DNA from: Spirosoma profusum
GTDB lineage: Bacteria > Bacteroidota > Bacteroidia > Cytophagales > Spirosomataceae
Length of the DNA: 64,000 nucleotides
NCBI RefSeq assembly: GCF_014699005.1
Contig: NZ_JACWZY010000011.1
Coordinates: forward strand, 1-64,000
Reading direction: 5' to 3'
The notes below the pieces were generated by a model that was not told the DNA's origin, did no database searches, and saw only the letters and a list, made by a program, of their open reading frames with translations. Below, piece by piece: positions 46,606-53,973 of this stretch (within the stretch, counting starts at the first letter, position 1; each line of letters opens with the position of its first letter). Both the position numbers and the translations under genes were made by a program.

Positions 46606-47784
46606 CTAAGGTTTTGTGCTTAGCAATTCAGCCAGCTTTTTGTTCAAGGCATCCGCTTCTAAATTGATACCGATTATTTTCCCGGCTTCATCTAGTAAGT
46701 AAACCTGAGGGATGCTGTATATCGCATAATTATCCTTCAACACTTGATCTTTTCGTGCTGATAGCTGAAGTCCTGGTGGGTTTAATTTTCTAAGTGCTTG
46801 TAACCAGCGCTGGCGGTCATCATCAATAGAGATGCCGATAACAGCTAATCTTTGACGGCTGTATTTAGCTTCTAATTCCTTCAAGACTGGAAACTGAGCG
46901 ATACAGGGGCCACACCAGCTAGCCCAGAAATTCAGCAACGTAACCTTCTTACCGACAGTAGCTAAGCGGTGTAGTTTTCCTGTACTATCAGGTAGGCTAA
47001 ATGCGTAAGCCTGGGTGCCAGTAACTATTTTGGCGCGTTGTTGGGTCTTTTTCTGTAAGGCTTCCTCAAGTCGCTTGAAAGTCGGTGTATTGCCCAACTC
47101 GCTCTTGAATTCGGTAAGCATATTAGCGATATAGTCATCACTCATCCCCGACTCTGTAAGCAGGAACAGGTTAAACAGCGTATAAGGCTTTTGGGCGATA
47201 TAGTCCTTTTGATGAGTGCCAAAATAAATACTTAGGGAATCATTCTGCTTCATCAACTGATTAAACCGTAGGGAGTCCCCTTGCTTTAGTGCATCGCTTC
47301 GCTGAGTGTATAAACGAATTAATTGCTCTCGGATCGGATCGACAAACATCGAGTTATAGGCCTGCCATTGCTGATGCAGTTTTGATCCAGTCAGTTGGTA
47401 AGTACCATCTTTGGAGAAGCGAACACGCATCGCTGAATGTTCCAAGAATACCGGATATCGTCTGGCAGCCGCATCTACTCGAATAAAGTACAGATTCGGT
47501 TCAGCTAGCTTCCCTTTGAATACAAACTGCGTTCCGACTACCTGAGCCGAATCTACCACTTCATTGTTGAGGTTAAGTAAGTGCACTTTTCTTCGTTGGG
47601 GCTCATCCCACTGGCCATTCAGGGTATAGGATTCCTTAGGTTTTACCTGGGCACCTGCAAGCGAATAGCTTATACAGAGTAATGCAGCTAGCTGGAATGC
47701 TAAAGCCCAGTCGTTTTTTACTCTTTTTACTATAGTCGAAAGCATCGTTCGTGTAACGTAGCTGAGAATCAAGGAGTATTTCAT
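46606..47784 (-). CDS. TlpA-type thiol-disulfide protein with DUF4369 domain
   Basis: The 392-residue product is read from the first ATG; an ATG 13 codons later (MLSTIVKRVKNDW) gives a more usual signal peptide ending LAGAQ. Residues about 50-145 are DUF4369-like (YTLNGQWDEPQRRKVHLLNL). Residues about 255-392 are a thioredoxin fold with WCGPC (LLNFWASWCGPCIAQFPVLK) and cis-Pro in YSIPQVYLLDEAG. It likely reduces or oxidises disulfides in the periplasm, as in related Bacteroidota AhpC/TSA proteins. The gene stands alone, with repeat units on both sides. Confidence 0.9.
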   Translation of the reverse strand: MKYSLILSYVTRTMLSTIVKRVKNDWALAFQLAALLCISYSLAGAQVKPKESYTLNGQWDEPQRRKVHLLNLNNEVVDSAQVVGTQFVFKGKLAEPNLYFIRVDAAARRYPVFLEHSAMRVRFSKDGTYQLTGSKLHQQWQAYNSMFVDPIREQLIRLYTQRSDALKQGDSLRFNQLMKQNDSLSIYFGTHQKDYIAQKPYTLFNLFLLTESGMSDDYIANMLTEFKSELGNTPTFKRLEEALQKKTQQRAKIVTGTQAYAFSLPDSTGKLHRLATVGKKVTLLNFWASWCGPCIAQFPVLKELEAKYSRQRLAVIGISIDDDRQRWLQALRKLNPPGLQLSARKDQVLKDNYAIYSIPQVYLLDEAGKIIGINLEADALNKKLAELLSTKP

Positions 47785-47885
47785 GGTTCACTGGCTGCTA
47801 AACTGACCTACGTCAATAAGCCACAAACTCGTGTGATATACCATTTTCCTAGTCTAAGCTGTCAGCTCAAACGCTTTTGATGAGG

Positions 47886-48277
47886 TGTCCGCTGTCCACC
47901 ACTCCTTAGTGTATGTGGACGGGCGGACAGTATTCAATGCCTGTTCTGAAAGTAAAATCAACAGCAGCTACCAATAAGTATGAGGAGTTATTGGTAATGG
48001 ATCCCCTCCGCCACCAGATGAATACCCATCAGGAATAAATACAGATCCATACATTATCGGTCTTTCTCCGTAACAGCAGGAACCCATGCAGTTTAAAGGT
48101 GATTAAACAGAGCTAGTTTAAGCTGTGGCGGAGAAAAGCCATTTCTGTGGAGTATGAGTGTAACTTGGCTTATTCCACGATTGGGATCAAGCTACAAACT
48201 ACCTCCCTACCCCTTATACTAACTGTCCGTCCACTGAATTTCCTAAGGTGTGTGGACGGACGGACAGCACAATGTGG
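47886..48277. repeat. Intergenic repeat element, shortened copy 3
   Basis: The 392-bp unit has ends at 47886-47930 and about 48231-48277 that are inverted copies (TGTCCGCTGTCCAC...GTGGACGGGCGGACA and complement), each a hairpin. The interior is shorter and more diverged than in copies 1 and 2, though TGTGGCGGAGAAAAGCC and GTGTAAC-type pieces are still seen. It looks like an internal deletion derivative. Confidence 0.65.
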
Positions 48278-48897
48278 TATCACTTCGTATAGGAAAACAC
48301 TTTTTCAGCTGCTTAATGATCAGGATGGATAATATGAGCTTTAGCTTGTTTGAGTATGCTATGGATTGTTATGTGGTGAGAAATAGGGAGGTGGTTTGAG
48401 GTGGTCCGTTAGGAGTGGTATTAGCTGGGCACATACACGCCAACATAGCTCATTCTTGCTCATTTCAGACATAGCTGAACCAATCTGGCATTATGTTTTC
48501 TCCGCCTCACGGAAAGTAGCTAGTGGTGCTTAAGTTGCCCCGACAAATCAAGCGCTCACCAGTGTTATAAGGCTGTAAGTCATCTCTAACGGAATATTTG
48601 TGGCTTCATTGGCTACTACTTATACTACCGTATTATGAATTAGCTTCCTTTAGGGTAGGTAGGGTAAGTATATATGAGAAGATCTTATTAAATAATAGTA
48701 CTAATGCCACTTCGTTCGCCCAGCTTGATTCCATATACGATGAGCTGAGCTGTCTGCGGGGGCTCCTCACTCGTTCAAGGTCACTGCCGTCAAGCTGGTG
48801 GCATCAACTCGATACGGCGGTAATAGTCAATGACTGTAGTTAGTTAATGTACCTCCATTTGGTACAATGCTTTGCTGGAGCTATTTCCACCGACAGA

Positions 48898-48928
48898 GTT
48901 TTGCCTGTTTTTACCTACCCAACCTACC
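48898..48928. repeat. 31-bp direct repeat, left copy
   Basis: It is repeated at 49061-49091 with 28 of 31 positions the same; the core is TTTTTACYTACCCAACCTACC. The copies are 163 bp apart, downstream of the VapE-like gene. They may be protein-binding sites or the trace of a small duplication. Confidence 0.5.
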
Positions 48929-49029
48929 CACTCGTAGCGAGAAGCGGGTTTGAATAGTTAGGGCTATTTAAAAGCCTTCTCAAAATGTTGGGATAAATCA
49001 GCTTGGCTTGGGTGGCTTTTAGCACATAG

Positions 49030-49065
49030 AAAACCCCGCCAGTGTGATATTCCTGACGGGGTTTT
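49030..49065 (-). terminator. Strong terminator after the VapE-like gene
   Basis: AAAACCCCG (49030-49038) pairs perfectly with CGGGGTTTT (49057-49065). The minus-strand product ends GGGGTTTT. On the plus strand a T5 run (49071-49075) also follows, so it may work both ways. Confidence 0.75.
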
Positions 49066-49116
49066 GCTCGTTTTTACTTACCCAACCTACCTGTTACAGG
49101 TTGCCTTCGATGCCTA

Positions 49117-50391
49117 TTACATTCCCAGCGTGAGTTGTGTTCCAACTTTAGGCCGTTCGTTCAGCGCGTATACATACATATCGCCCTTTTTTATTCGATC
49201 ATAACCCAACTTCTTCAATGCCTTCCCCATCGTAACCTGACGCATTGGTAATCGAACGCCTTTTTCGTTTAGATGATGAATGACCTGCGTCGCATTAAAG
49301 TACAACTGCGCGTGTTGGGCATCACCCTTTTCAAAGTGTGTCAAGATAATTTCTTCCTCCACACTAGCTAATTGATACTGTTCGTTATTGGCATTGATCT
49401 CTGCGATTTCATCCTGATCGAACCAGTACCGAAAGCCGTTATTGAACAGGTGAAAAGCCTGAGCTAATGCCTTTTCAACTAATACGTGACTGTTTGTCAT
49501 GATATTCAGCGCTTCGAAGCACAGAAATCGGCGTGAACCAGTCGTATCATTCAAGAACTGAGCGCTGTTTACCGATCCAATAAAGGAAGCTCGTCGTGGC
49601 AACACTTCGGTATTATGCCCGTAAGGTCTGCGGACGTTGATCTGCGTTTTCGTAATTAGCTCTTTCAGCGCACCAATCTCCGATTTGTTGAGATTCTCCA
49701 ACTCGTCCAGATTGATCAATAAACATTCGGCTAATTGAATCAGCGTATCTTTGTTGTCCGGGTTAACCGTACCCGAATAAAGATAAGGTTTTAAATCAGC
49801 AGGCACCAGGTTTTCAATCCAGGTAGTTTTCCCAATTCCCTGTTGACCAGATAAGACAATTACTGTCTGGTTAACTACACCATCCTGAACCGCGCAGGCG
49901 ACAAGGGCCACCAACCATTTACGTAGAGAGGTCCACCATAGTGCTTGTTCTGTAGTGGTTACAGTAGCCGCTAGTGCTCCGATATAATCCGTTTCTCCAT
50001 CCCATTTGGCTAAACCATTAAAATACGCCACAAACGGATGAAACTCAGGGCAGAAATCAGAATTCAAAATTGATCGCAAAAGCGTCTGATCACATTTCAG
50101 TCTACCAACGTTCCGAATTTGACGTAAGATGGAATTTTCGATACGATCCGTAAGTGGCTCAAAGCGATTCGTACGTGGGTTCTTCCATTCTACCAAACCT
50201 TTAACAACATTGTATCGCAGTTGATAGTATCGGCTAAGAAATAGTTCCACTAGATTTTGCCTTTCTATACTACTATTATAGCGATGATAATGTGCCTCTA
50301 ATTCAGCAGTAGATGCCGTCTCAGCAACATATGCTTCATTTTCTACAGCCGAAGGTCTTACTTCGACTGTAGGGATTAATTGACTACTCAT
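49117..50391 (-). CDS. VapE/VirE-domain ATPase (mobile-element replication helicase-like)
   Basis: The 424-residue product has a P-loop ATPase domain: Walker A SGQQGIGKTTW, Walker B LLINLDELENL, and an arginine-finger-like NVRRPYGH then RRASFIGSVN. This is the VapE/VirE domain found with primase parts in phages and integrative elements. Full-length relatives often have an N-terminal primase, which is absent here. It probably drives replication of the element it sits in. Start codon and the stop of the upstream HTH gene overlap in ATGA, so they form one operon. Confidence 0.87.
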   Translation of the reverse strand: MSSQLIPTVEVRPSAVENEAYVAETASTAELEAHYHRYNSSIERQNLVELFLSRYYQLRYNVVKGLVEWKNPRTNRFEPLTDRIENSILRQIRNVGRLKCDQTLLRSILNSDFCPEFHPFVAYFNGLAKWDGETDYIGALAATVTTTEQALWWTSLRKWLVALVACAVQDGVVNQTVIVLSGQQGIGKTTWIENLVPADLKPYLYSGTVNPDNKDTLIQLAECLLINLDELENLNKSEIGALKELITKTQINVRRPYGHNTEVLPRRASFIGSVNSAQFLNDTTGSRRFLCFEALNIMTNSHVLVEKALAQAFHLFNNGFRYWFDQDEIAEINANNEQYQLASVEEEIILTHFEKGDAQHAQLYFNATQVIHHLNEKGVRLPMRQVTMGKALKKLGYDRIKKGDMYVYALNERPKVGTQLTLGM

Positions 50392-50672
50392 ATAATATTA
50401 AAGTGTTTAAATTTATTATTAGCAATAAAGCGTCGCACATCATCTCCGGGATAATAAATCTTGGAGCGTATCTGGCAGAAATCAATCAGACCCTGATCTC
50501 GCCAGTTCTGCAAACATCGACTCGATACTTTCAAGAGTTTCACTAAATCAGAATTTGTGTATAGCTCTATTGGCTTACTTGTCTCTTTGGCCTCATTGAT
50601 CCGCCGTTCCAAGCGGTCAAGACGATCAACCAATACCTTGTAATCGTCCTGAGTGAAAACTTCTACCTTCAT
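50388..50672 (-). CDS. Helix-turn-helix (HTH_17/excisionase-like) protein
   Basis: The product is 94 residues from the ATG at 50670-50672 (MKVEVFTQDDYKVLVDRLDR); the longer open frame upstream is not plausible. An N-terminal coiled coil is followed by an excisionase-type winged HTH: LYTNSDLVKLLKVSSRCLQN, WRDQGLIDF, SKIYYPGDDVRRFI. Such small proteins in Bacteroidota elements control excision or element genes. The stop codon overlaps the start of the VapE-like gene (ATGA). Confidence 0.85.
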   Translation of the reverse strand: MKVEVFTQDDYKVLVDRLDRLERRINEAKETSKPIELYTNSDLVKLLKVSSRCLQNWRDQGLIDFCQIRSKIYYPGDDVRRFIANNKFKHFNII

Positions 50673-50805
50673 TGTTATAAGCCGAAACGGGGTATTGTTT
50701 GTGGTGTTTAGTTCGCTTTGACTTGGTACAAAGCTACGACCTCGAATAGCCGTTCTATGCGCTGTACCGTACGGTATACTGTGCAGATACTGAGAAGAAA
50801 AGCAC

Positions 50806-50827
50806 AAAAAAAGGGCCTTATTGGCCC
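50806..50827 (-). terminator. Terminator of the integrase/RteC-like operon
   Basis: GGGCC and GGCCC (50813-50817 / 50823-50827) form a stem followed on the minus strand by seven T. It is 41 bp past the stop at 50868 and separates this operon from the HTH/VapE operon, which begins at 50672. A 12-bp palindrome TACCGTACGGTA lies just beyond (50765-50776) in the HTH gene's upstream region. Confidence 0.8.
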
Positions 50828-50867
50828 TGAATAACATATTTCCTAAATCACAATCTAACACTATAAT

Positions 50868-51767
50868 CTAAAACTCTTTGTCATTCATATTTACTCCGAT
50901 AGTCTTTAGTCGTTGAACTACATTGTTTATTGGCTCCTTATTGGCGTCAGCTGGTGGGTGGGCGTTATTGAGTTCTTTATTCTTAAGCGGTTCACCCTTG
51001 ATATTGAACAACCGATTTGCCTTCTGGAGATCCGTCTTCTTTTCTACAAGCATATCACGCTTAAATAATTTATGAATAAAGAACTTTAGTTGGGCTAAAT
51101 CACCCGTCCAGATTATTTGACCTTTCATTTCTTTACCAGAAAATGCATCAATAATTTGTTTCTTACTGGTTCTGTCATCTATTAGCTTTTCCTCCAAGAG
51201 ATAATCATATAGCCTAATAGTCTGTGCGGTTTTACTCCAGTTTAATGTAAATCCATTTACAGATTCAACTTCCTTTTTGGTTCTTTTAGAATCTTTTTTA
51301 TCAATAATATCAAGCATTTCACTATAACCATTTAAATTAACCATTAGATCATTCATAAACGAGTCATAACGATTGTAAAAGACATGAATAAATTCTCTCC
51401 AATAATTACTTTTATTTACTGATTCAATGATTATTTTTTGCTGATTATTAAATTGCCTTACTCTTGCTTCGAGTACAGAGCTTCCATCTTTATTATAAAT
51501 AAAATATTTTATATCCCACATGGCCAGCATAAAACACTCGTCCAGAATTCTGCCTATCCATTCAATTTTATTTCCATTAGAGAAATTAATTCTTTCTAGC
51601 CTAAGCCAAAAAACAGAGTTGAAATGAGGTAATACAAGCGGGCTAACCTTAGATCGTATATATTCAACACTTTCTTTAGAAGGCTGCTCGAAATAATCGA
51701 GAATATATTTTATACCCTCCTCATTCGTAAGAAAGTCTAGCTCGTGAAATGGATAGTGTTCAATCAT
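50868..51767 (-). CDS. Element protein, possibly RteC-like
   Basis: The 299-residue product is soluble and AT-rich in codon use compared with its neighbours. The C-terminal part (GFTLNWSKTAQTIRLYDYLL, then IIWTGDLAQLKFFIHKLFKR) resembles the ending of RteC-like proteins, whose LQWTGxKxxLxELIYAL motif is well known in Bacteroidota conjugative transposons, but the match is weak. RteC controls excision genes in those elements. It starts 5 bp after the integrase gene and so belongs to the same transcript. The N-terminal two thirds are not recognised. Confidence 0.7.
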   Translation of the reverse strand: MIEHYPFHELDFLTNEEGIKYILDYFEQPSKESVEYIRSKVSPLVLPHFNSVFWLRLERINFSNGNKIEWIGRILDECFMLAMWDIKYFIYNKDGSSVLEARVRQFNNQQKIIIESVNKSNYWREFIHVFYNRYDSFMNDLMVNLNGYSEMLDIIDKKDSKRTKKEVESVNGFTLNWSKTAQTIRLYDYLLEEKLIDDRTSKKQIIDAFSGKEMKGQIIWTGDLAQLKFFIHKLFKRDMLVEKKTDLQKANRLFNIKGEPLKNKELNNAHPPADANKEPINNVVQRLKTIGVNMNDKEF

Positions 51768-51772
51768 TGCTT

Positions 51773-52570
51773 TTAATTAAAGACCTTCATAGCTTTATCT
51801 AGTTCTTCATTAACAACTTTCGCATAAATCTGGGTTGTTTTCAACGAGGCATGGCCCATTAATTTGGATACATATTCCATCGGTATTCCTTTACGAAGCG
51901 CACGGGTAGCAAAGGTATGACGGGATGTATGAAAGCTAATCTCTTTGTTAATTTCAGCAATTGTTGCTAACTTCTTCAGGTTCTTATTAGCATAAGCTGT
52001 GTTAGAAGATATGGCATTAAATAAAATACGTTTATCGGTATAATCTACTGATCTGTCGAGGAATGGAAAGATAAAAGCATCGGGGTCTGGGCCTGTTATT
52101 GGCTTGTAGAAGTCCAGAATTTCTAATGCACGTTTAGGCAAATTAATAGAGAGCTGATCCCTAGTTTTATAAATTGTGATGACAATGTGAGTGCTGGTAA
52201 AGTTTTTCCATCGCAGTTGAAGAAGATCTGATGTGCGTAACCACCCGCATAATAGGCGAACAAATACATCCAGCGATGATTCATGACGTAGCTCTCCCTG
52301 GTGCCAGAAACTATCGAATAGCCTTTGAGGAACATGCTGCTTACTAGCCTCCCTCATCCACTGGTTGGCCGTACGCACCTTCAATATGCTCACCTTTGAG
52401 CCCTGTGCTATTAAAGCATGTACTTCTGCCGGAGCAGGCTGCTCCGGTTTATGATCAGTTTTGACTGTCACTTGCCTCCTTTTAATAGTCTGATCAGCCT
52501 GTACTGAACGCGTAGAGGTTGCATTACCTAATGCCTCTCCCCCTGCGCGGTTATCAATAATTTGCATCAT
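51773..52570 (-). CDS. Tyrosine recombinase (integrase), short form
   Basis: The 265-residue product shows the phage-integrase catalytic domain: Arg in CGWLRTSDLLQLRW, HTSRH box (HTSRHTFATRALRKG), GHASLKTTQIYAKV with the Tyr nucleophile. The usual N-terminal arm- and core-binding domains are not evident in the first about 60 residues (Gln/Thr/Lys-rich, perhaps disordered), so it may be a truncated or minimal integrase. It directs integration and excision or resolution of the element. Its promoter region faces the MerR-like regulator across a large palindrome. Confidence 0.88.
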   Translation of the reverse strand: MMQIIDNRAGGEALGNATSTRSVQADQTIKRRQVTVKTDHKPEQPAPAEVHALIAQGSKVSILKVRTANQWMREASKQHVPQRLFDSFWHQGELRHESSLDVFVRLLCGWLRTSDLLQLRWKNFTSTHIVITIYKTRDQLSINLPKRALEILDFYKPITGPDPDAFIFPFLDRSVDYTDKRILFNAISSNTAYANKNLKKLATIAEINKEISFHTSRHTFATRALRKGIPMEYVSKLMGHASLKTTQIYAKVVNEELDKAMKVFN

Positions 52571-52700
52571 TCTTCTTTAGGTTTGAAGTTAGCTTGTTGT
52601 ATACTTTATCGAAGTGCTTTATCTGTCGCTTAGGTATTGGCTATTGTCTTAGGACCAGCTGTTCTTGTCGCCAAAATATTCATTACAGTACAGCTAACTC

Positions 52701-52762
52701 GTTGATACAAAGTAACGAAAAAACTTTCATATATCAAGATATTTTCGTAACTTTGTATCAAC
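52701..52762. promoter_or_regulatory. Large inverted repeat in the divergent promoter (candidate operator)
   Basis: A 21-bp arm (GTTGATACAAAGTAACGAAAA, 52701-52721) is repeated inverted at 52742-52762 with a single mismatch; 20 bp lie between. It sits between the integrase and MerR-like genes, 33 bp before the latter's start. This fits a site for the MerR-like protein controlling both genes. The two arms also look like half of a repeated ACAAAGTTACGA core. Confidence 0.7.
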
Positions 52763-52795
52763 AAATAGGAAAATTTACCCCCATGAATTACTACG

Positions 52796-53686
52796 ATGAA
52801 TACAAACGCCAACCAAAATACGGCCCAAAAGGCGACTTCACTTAGACTGGTGCTTAAGACAGAAGAATATTTACTAAGCGCGATTACGGAGGTGGGATTT
52901 GAATCCCGTAACATCAACCGATGGAATGAAGAAGGCAATTTACTCAAGCCTCCCAAAGCCAATACGTGGGCGAAATTCACATTTCTGGATTACGTCTGGA
53001 TCAAGGTCCTTCTTTTTATGAGCGATTTAGGGGTAGCCAAAAAGAGCATCTCAAAACGGGCGGCTACTCAAAAGGATAACGTAGACAAGATTATTGAGTG
53101 TTTAGCAAAAGCGCCCATCGACATGAATCAAGAGCCGATGGATGAATTTGGTGATATTAAGAAACAAGTGGCTTATCAGGCACTCTTGGCCATTGTGGTC
53201 GACAGTTTTACGATTAGAAGCCAGTATCAACTTCGGATTGTGAAGGAAGGTATTTGCCAATTATGGCGTGATGGGGAAGTAATTGCCTCTTCTGAAATGG
53301 CTGAGCTCGTTGACTCAGACTCATTTGTTCAAATTGCGTTTTCGGACATTTTTGTGGACTTCGTGGCTAGCCAAATACTGTCCGGTAAACATTTGATTTG
53401 GAGGAGACTATTAAACAAACCAGAAGCCACTTTAGTCGAGCACCTTAAACCTGTTCCTGACGCGTCGACCCCAAATGGAGTTCAAGCTATGAACGCAGTT
53501 GTTGTTCAGCTGACCATCGAAGATGAGGATGGACAGTCCGAAAGCTTACCCATCACACAGGGTGTCACGAAGGAAACGGCCAGACAGCTAGCTAATTACA
53601 TAGTTCTTGGGGGATACAAAAAGATGACTTATATCATAGATGGCACAACCAGTACTTTTTCGAATTCAGATGATGCGCCTGATTGA
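52796..53686 (+). CDS. MerR-like transcription regulator of the element
   Basis: The 296-residue product starts at the ATG at 52796. Residues about 22-85 resemble a MerR-type winged HTH (VGFESRNINRWNEEGNLLKP, then WAKFTFLDYVWIKVLLFMSD). The rest is a beta-rich domain not recognised by me (QLTIEDEDGQSESLPITQGV). It is divergent from the integrase gene, with a large palindrome in between. It is probably the switch that controls integration or excision genes. The small ORF and the serine recombinase follow on the same strand. Confidence 0.75.
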   Translation: MNTNANQNTAQKATSLRLVLKTEEYLLSAITEVGFESRNINRWNEEGNLLKPPKANTWAKFTFLDYVWIKVLLFMSDLGVAKKSISKRAATQKDNVDKIIECLAKAPIDMNQEPMDEFGDIKKQVAYQALLAIVVDSFTIRSQYQLRIVKEGICQLWRDGEVIASSEMAELVDSDSFVQIAFSDIFVDFVASQILSGKHLIWRRLLNKPEATLVEHLKPVPDASTPNGVQAMNAVVVQLTIEDEDGQSESLPITQGVTKETARQLANYIVLGGYKKMTYIIDGTTSTFSNSDDAPD

Positions 53687-53724
53687 ATTGGGTTTCATTC
53701 GCTTACTATAAAACCAACCAATAG

Positions 53725-53973
53725 ATGATAAGTATAACGATGTGTCGTCATGTCCTCACCCAAAACGGGCTAGAGCTGACTGATGGCCAAGTAGAGTTAG
53801 TACGCCAGACACTGATGCAACTGGTTGAAATAGAGTACCAACAATTTAAAGTAAACCAACAGAATAACAGCATACACGATGACAAACAAAGCGATCATAT
53901 ATACCAGGGTCTCGACCGACGATCAAAAGGAGAATGGATTCAGCCTTCAGGACCAGGAAGCGCGACTGCGTAA
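53725..53973 (+). CDS. Small ORF before the serine recombinase
   Basis: The 82-residue product has helical N-terminal residues (LTQNGLELTDGQVELVRQTL, then VEIEYQQFKVN) of a kind I associate with short proteins that precede serine recombinases in Bacteroidota. The last about 30 codons overlap the recombinase gene in another frame and have no plausible sequence. It could be a partner or a translational leader. Confidence 0.5.
   Translation: MISITMCRHVLTQNGLELTDGQVELVRQTLMQLVEIEYQQFKVNQQNNSIHDDKQSDHIYQGLDRRSKGEWIQPSGPGSATA

Larger units (their letters stand above)
47785..49116. other. 1.3-kb gap with repeat element and element-edge repeats
   Basis: It holds the short repeat element 47886-48277, direct repeats at 48898 and 49061 and a terminator at 49030. 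Short open frames (for example 48598-48843) lack signals or recognisable sequence and are left out. The left edge of the integrated element (7 genes to its right) may lie here but no attachment repeat is evident. Confidence 0.45.

Noticed and set aside
48598-48843. 81-codon open frame in the 47.8-49.1 kb gap
   Set aside because: No signal peptide pattern, no recognisable motif, base composition like the surrounding non-coding DNA.
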